Origin: CAYPPG01 sp964412555
GTDB lineage: Bacteria; Hinthialibacterota; Hinthialibacteria; Hinthialibacterales; Hinthialibacteraceae
DNA: 64,000 bases
Assembly: GCA_964412555.1 (NCBI GenBank)
Contig: CAYPPG010000037.1
Coordinates: 9,902-73,901 of the forward strand
Direction: 5' to 3'
Part shown: positions 16,271 to 24,997 of the stretch, piece by piece
How positions within the stretch are numbered: the stretch's first letter is position 1
Layout: each line of letters starts with the position of its first letter
The notes under the pieces: model-generated
What the model saw: the letters and a program-made list of their open reading frames with translations, nothing else
The model's database searches: none
What the model was told of the DNA's origin: nothing
Position numbers and translations under genes: made by a program

Positions 16271-17443
16271 TCACAGCTGATTTCGAGTTGATTTGGGAAT
16301 CGTCCACGTGGCCGGAGCATGGCCGAAAAGGCACAGCAGCATACCCCAAATTGCCGCCAAGTTCATGATAAGTAAATGGGCAAGGAGGGGAAAAGGGCGG
16401 AGTATCCGGGGAACCGATTTTTTTCCAACGAATAATATCCCCAACAAGGAAGAAAAGGACACAATAATTCCTACCCAAAAAACCATGAAAGGAAAAACCT
16501 CCTCCCGCAAACACCAAGAGCTTCCTAAAAGAAGAAAACAAAAAACAAGGGTAAACCAGCGGAGAAACTTATGAGAAATAAACTGCCAAAACCGAAGCGG
16601 AGATTTGAGGAGTTGAGAAAAAAGAACCAGAAATCCCCGGAATCCGCGGGCCACGATGCGGGAAGTACGATGAAATTCTTCACCTGCGTCAGAATGGGGT
16701 TTCTCGAATCCGAGACATTCGATATCATACAGAATCTGGTATCCCTGCGCACCGATCCGGGTTGGGATTTCCAGATCGTTGGCAATGCGAGGATCAAGCT
16801 CCCCGATTAGATCTTTTCGGCACAAAAGCATGGAACCGGCTCCGACAAGGAGTGAACCAACACGGCTCTCGGTCCTTTTGATCCAATTATCATAACGCCA
16901 ATAAAGACCGGCGCCTCTGCCTACGGCGTTCCAGTTTGCGTCATAGGTATAAATCAACTCTCCGGAAACAGCCCCGACATGCGGATCGGCAAAATGGCGA
17001 ATCGCTTTCCGAAGGCATTGTGGATGAAGTAGATTGTTCGCATCGGTAAAAAAGAGGATTTCGCCTTTGGCTTGGGGAACAATGGTATTGAGAGCGGCGT
17101 TTTTACCAGAATGTTGCTGCAACGAAACCCATTCAACATCGTTTTGTTGATCCAAGTATTCATCCGTACCGTCGGTGGAATTGTCAGATGCGATCAAAAT
17201 TTGTACGGATTCTTTCGGGTAAACCAATTGACGGATACTTTCTAGTTTGTTGGGAAGGGAAGTGCGTTCATTCCTGGCAGCAAAGAGAATGGTTACTGGC
17301 GGTTGATATTGTTCGTTGCTCGCATGTTTCGCGGGAATGATTTTTGACAGAAGATAGAGAACTAGGGCATATCCGAAATAAATATATAGGAGAAGAAACA
17401 AACTCCCCCAAAAACAAACCTCTATCCAGAAATGAATACCCAT
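16271..17443 (-). CDS. Membrane-bound family 2 glycosyltransferase
   Basis: 390 residues. One hydrophobic segment at about 7-32 (FWGSLFLLLYIYFGYALVLY) precedes the GT2 domain: VTILFAARNE, ASDNSTDGTDEYL, then FFTDANN, the DxD-equivalent that holds the metal and nucleotide-sugar. NDLEIPTRIGAQGY corresponds to the acidic catalytic base region, and RTSRIVARG stands where processive enzymes have QxxRW. At least three helices follow at the C-terminus. This architecture suits a hyaluronan- or poly-GlcNAc-synthase-like enzyme at the inner membrane, but the product is unknown. No other polysaccharide gene adjoins it. Confidence 0.85.
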   Translation of the reverse strand: MGIHFWIEVCFWGSLFLLLYIYFGYALVLYLLSKIIPAKHASNEQYQPPVTILFAARNERTSLPNKLESIRQLVYPKESVQILIASDNSTDGTDEYLDQQNDVEWVSLQQHSGKNAALNTIVPQAKGEILFFTDANNLLHPQCLRKAIRHFADPHVGAVSGELIYTYDANWNAVGRGAGLYWRYDNWIKRTESRVGSLLVGAGSMLLCRKDLIGELDPRIANDLEIPTRIGAQGYQILYDIECLGFEKPHSDAGEEFHRTSRIVARGFRGFLVLFSQLLKSPLRFWQFISHKFLRWFTLVFCFLLLGSSWCLREEVFPFMVFWVGIIVSFSSLLGILFVGKKSVPRILRPFPLLAHLLIMNLAAIWGMLLCLFGHAPATWTIPKSTRNQL

Positions 17444-17522
17444 ATTGATCGATTGTTTGGCAGTCCTGTTACGATGCAGTTTTTTTGTATGGTATGAACA
17501 TTCATCCTTTTAGGGAAGGTGA

Positions 17523-19085
17523 TCAATGTTTTACTCCTGAAGAGTAACCGAAATCACCCACCGCCAATCCCCAATCCGATGCATAAGGCGCATTCCAGAT
17601 TGAATCGTTTGCAGACAGTTTTCCAATATCGACTTCCTGATATCTCTTTTTCGCATCCACCGCAATAGCCCGCAGAGACTCGTTTACCCCTTCAAGATTG
17701 ATTCGAATCTTTTCTGCATCCTCTTTATAAAACAGGAAATGAGTATTGGACGGCTGTTTGAGGCACACACCATCGGTTCTCTCGTTATCCCGAAGCATGT
17801 TATTCATGAAACGATTTTGGAAGAACAAGGAATAGGTTTTAATCCATTCCGGATGTTCATAAGAGCCGGAACCACCTGCTCCGGAACCACCATCAAGTAG
17901 ATTCCCCCAAATATTCGCCACTCCACCCGCCATGGCGGAATGCCAAAGCCCACGGCGGGTCAGTTCTTCGTTATAGTCTTTTTCCGGATATCGGGAAGGA
18001 TAGCGAATACGAAATCGATCTTCGGAAAACACCGGCTTCGAGGGATTGGTTTCAAGAGCAGCAACATACACTTCGTAAGTGGGGCGGTGGTGTTCATAGG
18101 AGGCATAATCCAGCCCGTCATAGATTTGCCAATCGCTGTGATCGGTGCCTTTGCGGGGACCACCAGGCCGTCCTCCCAGAAGATGCGCCCAGCCGAACTG
18201 TTCGTGCAAAAAGTGATGCCACTCACGCAAATCACCTTCATCAACCCATTCGAACAAATCGAAACCATACCCCATACTCCAGCCGGGCAAGGGACCGAGA
18301 CGCGCAGCGATGTAGCGCTGCAACCGCTGATCCACTTTTCCGTTCTTGCCCCATTTCACGGGCGTCATATGCCGCTGCTCATCCCCCCAAGCCCAAAGGT
18401 GAACCATTCCGCCAGCTGCATGAACTTTGGAGATCAACAATTCAAGTGCCTCAAATGTTCGTGGATCGGGATTCGGATCGCGGCTTTCGATTTCGTCATA
18501 TGTTGTCTTGTTCAAATCGAACCAGCGGCAAAGAACACTGGTATGGAATCCGTTAAAACCATGTTCGACAAAAAATGTCTCGATATCCTTTTCGATTTTC
18601 TGGGGGTTGCCGAGAAAAGCAGTAGGATCGTCATACATCACCAGTTGTGGCACAAATGCCTTGCTGGTTCCTTGCCAAGCCCATTTGTTGCCGATGTGGG
18701 TAAGAAATCCATGCGCTTTCGGATTGGGATTTCGGCGTATAATAACACTCCCCTTCTTCCCATCGAGATCAGAATCTTCACAGGAGGTTGTAAATGTCCA
18801 CTCGCCTGTCCTCGTTCCCGTGAAGCGGAACTTCCAAGTGTCGTTCCCAGCATAAAACATTCCCGTGCTTCTCCTTTCACCGCTGGCGTGTGTAAAGGTT
18901 ACGGTAGCAAGAAGGTCAAAGGGATTCCCCGTATACGTTGGATTCTCCAACGACCATTCCAGAAAAGGAAACCATTGTATCCCTTCCCGATCCAGAGATT
19001 CTTTCGCTGTTGTTTCATGAGAAATTATGATTCCAGTGAGCAGAAGTGATACAATGAATAAAAATTGAATTCCGTTTTTTGTCAT
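17523..19085 (-). CDS. Secreted DUF5060/apiosidase-like (DUF4038) glycoside hydrolase
   Basis: 520 residues from the ATG at 19085, chosen because it has AAAGG six bases upstream and starts a signal peptide (FLFIVSLLLTGIIIS). The longer open frame only runs back through a hairpin repeat. Residues about 40-125 form a DUF5060-type sandwich (GTRTGEWTFTTSC), followed by a TIM-barrel-like region with NGFHTSVLCRWFDLN, VHLWAWGDE and WSMGYGFDLFEWVDEGDL. The Glu in WGDE and in FEWVDEGD are candidate acid/base residues. Such proteins attack plant or algal side chains. The exact sugar is unknown. Confidence 0.72.
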   Translation of the reverse strand: MTKNGIQFLFIVSLLLTGIIISHETTAKESLDREGIQWFPFLEWSLENPTYTGNPFDLLATVTFTHASGERRSTGMFYAGNDTWKFRFTGTRTGEWTFTTSCEDSDLDGKKGSVIIRRNPNPKAHGFLTHIGNKWAWQGTSKAFVPQLVMYDDPTAFLGNPQKIEKDIETFFVEHGFNGFHTSVLCRWFDLNKTTYDEIESRDPNPDPRTFEALELLISKVHAAGGMVHLWAWGDEQRHMTPVKWGKNGKVDQRLQRYIAARLGPLPGWSMGYGFDLFEWVDEGDLREWHHFLHEQFGWAHLLGGRPGGPRKGTDHSDWQIYDGLDYASYEHHRPTYEVYVAALETNPSKPVFSEDRFRIRYPSRYPEKDYNEELTRRGLWHSAMAGGVANIWGNLLDGGSGAGGSGSYEHPEWIKTYSLFFQNRFMNNMLRDNERTDGVCLKQPSNTHFLFYKEDAEKIRINLEGVNESLRAIAVDAKKRYQEVDIGKLSANDSIWNAPYASDWGLAVGDFGYSSGVKH

Positions 19086-19105
19086 GATAAACCTTTCATA
19101 GATTA

Positions 19106-19138
19106 CGGAGCGCGGGCATCCCTGCCCGCATCTTTTAA
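19106..19138. repeat. Single GCGGGCA-hairpin repeat
   Basis: CGGAGCGCGGGCATCCCTGC and the rest of the unit match the copies at 7599 and 32698 exactly through the hairpin, followed by ATCTTTTAA. It lies about 20 bases upstream of the DUF5060 gene start and would fall in its leader or promoter. Confidence 0.9.
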
Positions 19139-19237
19139 GCACCAATTTCCATTTCCTCATCAAACTCTCAATCATAATGAATCCTACAAAAAAAGCACCT
19201 CCAACATCCCACCCGCTAAAAAAAATAAAAAGAATAC

Positions 19238-19268
19238 TTGACTTTACCCCAAGGGCAGAGTGTATATT
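19238..19268 (+). promoter_or_regulatory. MerR-type promoter with 19-bp spacer and internal dyad
   Basis: TTGACT (19238-19243) and TATATT (19263-19268) are both 5/6 matches but are 19 bases apart instead of 17. The spacer holds an imperfect dyad: ACTTTACCC (19241-19249) and GGGCAGAGT (19253-19261), 7 of 9 positions symmetric. A long spacer with a central dyad is the hallmark of promoters that MerR-family proteins activate by untwisting DNA. The start codon of the GyrI-like gene is 23 bases further on. Confidence 0.6.
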
Positions 19269-19290
19269 ATATAAAAAGGAGATGCAAAAG

Positions 19291-19761
19291 ATGGCCAATC
19301 AACAAGAGTTCGAAATCGAAGAAAAAACAGTTCCTGATATGCTGATCGCAGGGATTCGCTATAAGGGAAAGTATAGCGATTGTGGCAAAGCGTTCGGCAA
19401 GATATGCCGCAGCATGGGACGGTTCACCTCTGGAAAACCATTCAATCTCTATTACGATGCGGAATATAAGGAAGACGACGCGGATATCGAATCCTGCATC
19501 CCCATTCGGCAGGATAAACAAGTGGAGGGAATCGAGGTTCGAAATCTACCGGGCGGCAAATGCATTAGTTTGATTCATAAAGGACCGTACGAAGAATTGG
19601 GAAGATCATACGAAAAAATATTCGCCTACGCAAAAGAAAACGGATTGAATTTTCAAATTCCATCTCGTGAGGTCTACGTTAAAGGTCCCGGAATGATCTT
19701 CCGCGGCAACCCGAAAAAATACCTGACCGAAATTCAGATGATGATTCAAGAAAATCAATAA
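19291..19761 (+). CDS. GyrI-like / effector-binding domain protein
   Basis: 156 residues. I choose the ATG at 19291 because GGAG is nine bases upstream; the ATG at 19282 touches the GGAG. The whole protein is one GyrI-like (SHS2) domain: FEIEEKTVPDMLIAGIRYKGKYSD at the start, NLYYDAEYKEDDADIESCIP in the middle, then LPGGKCISLIHKGPYEELGRSYEKIFAYAKENG, the repeated half of the fold. Relatives are the C-terminal drug-binding domain of BmrR/Rob and stand-alone SbmC/GyrI-type or small-molecule-binding proteins. The promoter ahead looks MerR-controlled, which suggests an inducible role in sequestering or hydrolysing a toxic compound. Confidence 0.8.
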   Translation: MANQQEFEIEEKTVPDMLIAGIRYKGKYSDCGKAFGKICRSMGRFTSGKPFNLYYDAEYKEDDADIESCIPIRQDKQVEGIEVRNLPGGKCISLIHKGPYEELGRSYEKIFAYAKENGLNFQIPSREVYVKGPGMIFRGNPKKYLTEIQMMIQENQ

Positions 19762-19818
19762 GTCCTGTTTCCCACTCTTACTACTTCAATTTAATTCCGG
19801 AAATCTTAAAAAAAGTGT

Positions 19819-19915
19819 AGGGGTAAACCTATGTGTTTACCTCTATGTGTCCGCTCATAATGAATGCTCGAATGGCTTACGGAAGACATATGGGGCTGAC
19901 ACATCGGTCAGCCCC
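19819..19915. repeat. Pair of dispersed hairpins (AGGGGTAAAC and GGGGCTGAC types)
   Basis: 19819-19844: AGGGGTAAAC, loop CTATGT, GTTTACCTCT, with one G-U pair. 19892-19915: GGGGCTGAC, loop ACATCG, GTCAGCCCC, perfect. Both have a six-base loop and a TAGGGG or CCCCTA end. They fill the gap before the histidine kinase and resemble the degenerate hairpin near 320. Confidence 0.8.
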
Positions 19916-19958
19916 TACAAACGAGTTTCATAATAAAACTGGATCATGATGCACCTAT

Positions 19959-19986
19959 TTGACGGAAAGAAAGCTTGCAATACAAT
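19959..19986 (+). promoter_or_regulatory. Promoter of the histidine kinase/CheY operon
   Basis: TTGACG (19959-19964), 16 bases, TACAAT (19981-19986), each one base off consensus. The predicted leader to the GTG at 20042 is about 50 bases. Confidence 0.55.
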
Positions 19987-20041
19987 AAAGAACGGTTGTT
20001 GTCGAATGAATTTGGGGAATGGATAAAAAAACGGAGTCATT

Positions 20042-21157
20042 GTGAACGCGAAGTTCATTTTGCTTATTGTAATATTGAGTGCGCTCAGCGTGATCCAAGG
20101 CGCCTTTTTGTCTTTGGCTGTTTTTGGCATGTTGCTCGTTCTTTGTTTTATCTACAATTATTTTTACACGGAATGCCCGAAACAAATCTGGGTGTTTTTT
20201 GTTGCGGGAACCGCCATTGGCGTCGTGAATTGGTATCATTCAGTAGCGGTTTACATTTCTGCCTTTGCTGGGATCGCTGTTTTAGAGTGTTTGCGGGTTT
20301 TTGTCGTGGCAATCTTAAAATATCCGGAAACGATCCATGGCTTACAATCGTTGACATTGGAATTGGAAAAACGGGTCGAAGAACGAACAGCGGAATTACG
20401 GGATGCGAATGAACGCTTGCAAAAATTGAATCGTGAATTGATGGAACTCGACAAGATGAAATCGTCTTTCGTTTCCCAAGCCTCCCACGATCTCCGTACT
20501 CCATTGGCGGCAATCAAAGGAAGCCTGGATAACTTGGCAATCGGTGTGGCAGGGCCGTTGTCGGAAAAACAACTTCGCATCCTTGACCGCGCGACACGCT
20601 CCGTGGACCGCCTGACGGATTTGGTCAACGAAATTTTGGATTTGAATCGGATTGAATCCGGAAGAACTGTTCTTGAAAAAAGTAGGCTTTCTCTAGGCAC
20701 AATCGTCGATCATATCGTGCAAGAGTATCAGACTGCCGCCGAAAAGAAACAGATTCAAATCAATGTGCATTCACAGAACGATAAAGTCATTGTGGAAGCG
20801 GACCCGGGGAAAATCGAACGGATTTTTGGGGAACTGGTCAATAATGCGATTAAATACACCCCGGATGGTGGAACTGTCGAGGTGAAATTAGAAAAAAAGA
20901 ACGGTAACGCCGTATTTTCTGTAAAAGATTCCGGTATTGGGATGACAAAAGAAGAATGTCAAAAAATCTGGGATCGGTTTTATCGTACCGATACATCTCA
21001 GTTCATTGCGAAAGGTTCCGGTCTCGGTCTTTCGATTGCCAAAGAACTGGTTGAAATGCACGGCGGCCAAATCACTGTGGAAAGTGAAAAAGAAAAGGGA
21101 AGTCGGTTTACTGTCATTTTGCCGGTGAAGAGCGAAGGAGAAAAAAATGACCGATAA
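20042..21157 (+). CDS. Membrane sensor histidine kinase
   Basis: 371 residues with a GTG start (20042) supported by GGAG five bases upstream. About four hydrophobic helices occupy residues 4-95 with almost no extracytoplasmic domain, then a coiled coil (about 100-140), the dimerisation/phosphoacceptor helix with His149 (SQASHDLRTPLAAIKG), and a complete ATP lid: ELVNNAIKYTPDGG (N box), SVKDSGIGM (G1), IWDRFYRTD (F) and GSGLGLSIAKELVEMHGG (G2). Kinases without a periplasmic domain usually sense membrane or intracellular state. The gene overlaps the CheY-like regulator by 11 bases, so the two form a coupled pair. Confidence 0.95.
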   Translation: MNAKFILLIVILSALSVIQGAFLSLAVFGMLLVLCFIYNYFYTECPKQIWVFFVAGTAIGVVNWYHSVAVYISAFAGIAVLECLRVFVVAILKYPETIHGLQSLTLELEKRVEERTAELRDANERLQKLNRELMELDKMKSSFVSQASHDLRTPLAAIKGSLDNLAIGVAGPLSEKQLRILDRATRSVDRLTDLVNEILDLNRIESGRTVLEKSRLSLGTIVDHIVQEYQTAAEKKQIQINVHSQNDKVIVEADPGKIERIFGELVNNAIKYTPDGGTVEVKLEKKNGNAVFSVKDSGIGMTKEECQKIWDRFYRTDTSQFIAKGSGLGLSIAKELVEMHGGQITVESEKEKGSRFTVILPVKSEGEKNDR

Positions 21158-21512
21158 AACCATTGTTATTGTCGATGACGAAGAAGAATTGAGAGAAAAT
21201 CTGCGAGACCTTCTTGAGTTCAAGGATTACAACGTGGTAATTTATCCGAATGCGGAAGAATTTCTCCATCAGTTTGACCCCTCTTCTGTTGATTTGGTTT
21301 TGATGGATTATCAATTGCCGATTATGAATGGCTTGGATGCAATCAAACGCTTGAAAGAACTAAAACCGAACCTTCCGGCGGCTTTAGTCACGGCCTCTTC
21401 CCAACCGGTCATCATCGAGGAAGCAAAAGAAAACGGCGTGGATGAAATTATTTTTAAGCCGTATACGCATGAAGATATCTTAAAGACCGTCGAAAAATTA
21501 CTCTTGGTATAA
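21147..21512 (+). CDS. Single-domain CheY-like response regulator
   Basis: 121 residues, receiver domain only: acidic pair DDEEE at 10-14, phosphoacceptor Asp54 (LVLMDYQLP), switch Thr/Ser in LVTASSQ and lysine in FKPYTHEDI. AAGGAG stands six bases before the ATG, within the kinase gene. Lacking an output domain, it must act by binding another protein or as a step in a phosphorelay. Its cognate kinase is almost certainly the overlapping upstream gene. Confidence 0.95.
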   Translation: MTDKTIVIVDDEEELRENLRDLLEFKDYNVVIYPNAEEFLHQFDPSSVDLVLMDYQLPIMNGLDAIKRLKELKPNLPAALVTASSQPVIIEEAKENGVDEIIFKPYTHEDILKTVEKLLLV

Positions 21513-21557
21513 TACGAATGGAACGATTTCAACCCGGAATGAATAATACTTCTCTCG

Positions 21558-21581
21558 GGTAGAGCACGCGTCTCGCTTGCC
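21558..21581. repeat. AGAGC(A)AGCG-type hairpin repeat
   Basis: GGTAGAGCACGCGTCTCGCTTGCC; compare the copy at 28653-28676. The stem GCACGCG/CGCTTGC around a TCT loop is imperfect here and perfect in the other copy. It lies just before recQ. Confidence 0.75.
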
Positions 21582-21601
21582 CAATCGGTTTAGTAAGTCA
21601 C

Positions 21602-23791
21602 ATGATTCTCAAAGTTCTAGAGTCCATAAAAAAATATTGGGGATACGACGAATTTTTACCCTTACAAAAACAAGCGATGGAATGCATCGCCGAAAAACGC
21701 GATTCCATTGTTGTTCTCCCCACCGGTGGCGGAAAATCCCTTTGTTATCAAGCACCGGCGGTCTCAATGCCCGGTATGGCAATCGTTGTTTCACCTTTGA
21801 TCTCCCTCATGAAAGACCAAGTGGATGCCCTGAGTGAATGCGGAGTCTATGCCGCCCGTCTCGACAGCGCTCTGGATTTTCAGGAACGCGAAGTCGTGTT
21901 TCAACTGATTGAGAACCAAGTGATCAAATTGTTATATGTATCTCCTGAGCGCCTTACAATGCAAGGATTTATCGAATATCTCAAAAAACAGGAGATTTCT
22001 TTTATTGCCGTTGATGAGGCACACTGCGTCAGCATGTGGGGACATGATTTCCGCCCCGAATACCGCCGTTTGGGCATCCTGAAAGAAGCGTTTCCGAATT
22101 GTTCCATTCATGCCTTCACCGCTACCGCCACGGAAAAAGTTCGGACGGACATCGCCGAACAACTGAACCTCGAAAATCCCGATATGATCATTGGCTCCTT
22201 TGACAGACCAAACCTGGTCTTCAAAGTCGAACGACGAAACCGCGTAGTGAACCAAGTTTGCTCCATTCTGGAACGACATAAGGATGAATCGGGGATAATC
22301 TATTGTATACGGCGCGCCGATGTCGATGACCTCTGCATGAGCTTGCAGCAAAAGGGCTACCGCGTCCTTCCCTACCATGCCGGCATGAACGATATTGACC
22401 GCAAGCGGAATCAAGAAGCATTTATCAAAGAAGAAATCAATACCATCGTTGCGACCGTTGCATTCGGAATGGGGATCGACAAATCAAATGTCCGCTACGT
22501 CATCCACACTGGAATGCCCAAATCCCTTGAACACTATCAGCAGGAAAGTGGAAGAGCCGGCCGGGATAGCCTGGAAGCCGAATGCTGCCTTTTCTTTTCC
22601 GGCGGGGATTACGGTGTTTGGCAAAGCATCCTGTCGGATATGGAACCTGAATCCCAAAAGATCGCAGTGAGTAAACTGAGAGAAATGTATGATTACTGCA
22701 CCGGTGTCAAATGCCGTCACCGCGCTCTTCTCAATTACTTCGGCCAAGAATTGGAAAAAGACAATTGTGCCGCGTGTGATGTCTGTCTCGGTGAATTGGA
22801 TTGCCTTGAAGACCCACTGATCCCGGCACAGAAAATACTCTCCTGCATCAAGCGGTTGGATGAACGATTCGGCGCCGATTATACCGCCTCCGTCCTGATC
22901 GGCTCACGTGAACAGCGAATTCTCGATAACGGACATGATCAACTCTCCACCTATGCACTTTTGTCCGATCACTCGAAACGAATTGTTCGCGACTGGATCG
23001 AACAACTGGTTGCTCAAGGATACGCGCGTAAAACCGGCGAATATAATATTTTGCAAGTCACCCCAAAAGGATGGAACGTCTTAAAAGGAAACGAAATCCC
23101 CCGCCTATTGAAACCGGCCGAGAAAAAAGACAAAAAATCCCGCAAAGCCGATATCGCCGAAGATTCCTGGGAAGGCGTAGACCGGGGATTGTTCGAAGCA
23201 TTGCGGATTCTCCGGCGGGATCTGGCGAAAGAACGCAATGTGGCGGCTTTTATCATTTTCAATGACGCGGCTCTCCGCGATATGGCACGTCGGCATCCTT
23301 CGGATGTGAAACATTTTCGATCCGTCAACGGCGTCGGAGAGAAAAAATGCGAGGAATATGGAACAATTTTTCTCGAGGCAATCAACGGCTATTGCCGGGA
23401 ACATGCACTGGACATGAACGTCTCTCCATCTTCCGAGAATTCGAATGCTATGACACCGAGTGCGGGCATTCAACCCCGCTCCGTGAAAAGCGCCGCCAAG
23501 GAAAAAGCATTTGCCCTGTTTGAAAAAAGGATTTCAATCGAAGAAATCGCTCAATCGATCCAGCGAGCCATGTCTACCACTTATCAATATCTTGAAGAAT
23601 ATGTAGACTGGAAGAAGGTTAGAAATCCGGAACCTTGGATTGAACACCATGAATTTCAACGCGTACAACAAGCGCTTCAGGAATTCGATGGGAATCGGCT
23701 GAAACCGATTTATGAATGGTTGAATGGGGAGATTTCTTACGAAAAAATTCGGATATGTGTATTGTGTCTCCGGAATGCAAACTCAGAATGA
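21602..23791 (+). CDS. recQ: ATP-dependent DNA helicase RecQ
   Basis: 729 residues. Helicase core with Walker A PTGGGKSLCYQ (Lys45), DEAH box AVDEAHCVSMWGHDFRPEY near 137-140, motif VATVAFGMGIDKSNVRYVIH, and QQESGRAGRD (motif VI). The zinc module follows (CTGVKCRH, CAACDVC), then the winged-helix RQC and an HRDC domain near 540-600. The last 110 residues form an extra helical region (HTH_40-like) as in long RecQ proteins. RecQ unwinds DNA 3' to 5' in recombinational repair. No strong ribosome site is seen before the ATG. rnd follows 27 bases later on the same strand. Confidence 0.96.
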   Translation: MILKVLESIKKYWGYDEFLPLQKQAMECIAEKRDSIVVLPTGGGKSLCYQAPAVSMPGMAIVVSPLISLMKDQVDALSECGVYAARLDSALDFQEREVVFQLIENQVIKLLYVSPERLTMQGFIEYLKKQEISFIAVDEAHCVSMWGHDFRPEYRRLGILKEAFPNCSIHAFTATATEKVRTDIAEQLNLENPDMIIGSFDRPNLVFKVERRNRVVNQVCSILERHKDESGIIYCIRRADVDDLCMSLQQKGYRVLPYHAGMNDIDRKRNQEAFIKEEINTIVATVAFGMGIDKSNVRYVIHTGMPKSLEHYQQESGRAGRDSLEAECCLFFSGGDYGVWQSILSDMEPESQKIAVSKLREMYDYCTGVKCRHRALLNYFGQELEKDNCAACDVCLGELDCLEDPLIPAQKILSCIKRLDERFGADYTASVLIGSREQRILDNGHDQLSTYALLSDHSKRIVRDWIEQLVAQGYARKTGEYNILQVTPKGWNVLKGNEIPRLLKPAEKKDKKSRKADIAEDSWEGVDRGLFEALRILRRDLAKERNVAAFIIFNDAALRDMARRHPSDVKHFRSVNGVGEKKCEEYGTIFLEAINGYCREHALDMNVSPSSENSNAMTPSAGIQPRSVKSAAKEKAFALFEKRISIEEIAQSIQRAMSTTYQYLEEYVDWKKVRNPEPWIEHHEFQRVQQALQEFDGNRLKPIYEWLNGEISYEKIRICVLCLRNANSE

Positions 23792-23818
23792 AACGCATAA
23801 AAACAGGAAGATTGACTT

Positions 23819-24997
23819 TTGAATTTTCAAATATCCCAATCGTATTCATATATTGATCGAGAACAGGATCTGTATTTTTTGGCTTCACAAATCGAACAAG
23901 CGGATCGCATCGCCTTGGATACCGAGGGAAATGGACTACATAATTACTTTCAAAAAGTCTGCTTGATCCAAGTCACGATTAATGAAGAAGATTTTATTAT
24001 TGATCCATTGGCGGATGTGGATTGTACACCCTTTCTTGCTGCACTGTCACTAAAACCGCTGATCTTCCACGGCGGGGATTATGATTTGCGCATGCTCCGC
24101 AGCACATTTGGCTTTCGGCCGCACAATGAAGTGTTCGATACCATGCTGGCCGCCAAATTACTCGGCTACGAACCCTTCGGCCTGGCAGATATTTTGCAGC
24201 GCCTCTTGAACATTTCCTTATGCAAAAAAAATCGTAAATCGGATTGGACAAAACGCCCCCTCTCGGAAGCCCAACTCCAATATGCCATCGATGACACCCG
24301 CTTCCTGAAACCACTCGCCGATTGTATGCGCGAAGAATTGGAAAAAAACGGTCGGCTGGAGTGGCATCGCGAAACCTGCGAGCGGATGGTGCAAACAACC
24401 GAATTCGATTCCGTACGCGATCCCGATGTAACCTGGCGCATCAAAGGCGCCGGTCTCTTGGAACCTCGTCAGTTGAATTATCTCCGCCGCATTTGGCAAT
24501 GGCGAGAACGGGAAGCCCAACGCACCGACCGCCCCCCCTTCAAAATCATGCCCAATTCATTGCTCATAAGTCTCTCCGAATGGCTTGCCGACAATCCTTC
24601 CGCCCCCCTTTCCCAAGGACCGAAGCTTCCACGGAACTGCACGAAACGGCGTCTTCGTGAACTGAATAAAGCGATTGATAAAGCTCGCAAAACCCCTATT
24701 TCTAAATGGCCGCAAAAGCGAAAATCAAAAACAGTGAAAAACAACGAACCGTCTTACGGCCATCTCACCGACAAACTCTGTCATGTTTGCGAACAACTCG
24801 CCAACGACCTGGGAATCACCCCCTCCGTCCTCGCCCCCCGCGCCACCTTGGCCACTCTTGCCAAATACCGCCTCTATACGGTTGAAGATATGATGGAAGT
24901 GGGAGGCATGATGCGCTGGCAAGCGGAAGTACTGAAGCCTCATATTCAACATGTTTTTCATTCAATAAAGGCTGTTAAAAACTTCGAACAACTTTGA
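23819..24997 (+). CDS. rnd: Ribonuclease D
   Basis: 392 residues from a TTG start (23819) with AGGAAG about nine bases upstream; no alternative ATG occurs before the catalytic site. The DEDDy exonuclease motifs are complete: Asp34 and Glu36 (ALDTEGNGL), Asp87 (HGGDYDL), and Tyr155/Asp159 (YAIDDTRFL). Two HRDC-like regions follow (RQLNYLRRIWQWRE, and the C-terminus). RNase D trims 3' ends of tRNA and other structured RNAs. Pairing with recQ, which also carries HRDC, suggests one transcription unit. The 3' end overlaps the convergent TOPRIM gene by 40 bases. Confidence 0.93.
   Translation: MNFQISQSYSYIDREQDLYFLASQIEQADRIALDTEGNGLHNYFQKVCLIQVTINEEDFIIDPLADVDCTPFLAALSLKPLIFHGGDYDLRMLRSTFGFRPHNEVFDTMLAAKLLGYEPFGLADILQRLLNISLCKKNRKSDWTKRPLSEAQLQYAIDDTRFLKPLADCMREELEKNGRLEWHRETCERMVQTTEFDSVRDPDVTWRIKGAGLLEPRQLNYLRRIWQWREREAQRTDRPPFKIMPNSLLISLSEWLADNPSAPLSQGPKLPRNCTKRRLRELNKAIDKARKTPISKWPQKRKSKTVKNNEPSYGHLTDKLCHVCEQLANDLGITPSVLAPRATLATLAKYRLYTVEDMMEVGGMMRWQAEVLKPHIQHVFHSIKAVKNFEQL

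Noticed and set aside
19086..19298. Upstream extension of the DUF5060 gene (591 codons)
   Set aside because: It runs through the hairpin repeat and lacks a ribosome site; the ATG at 19085 begins a signal peptide and has AAAGG before it.
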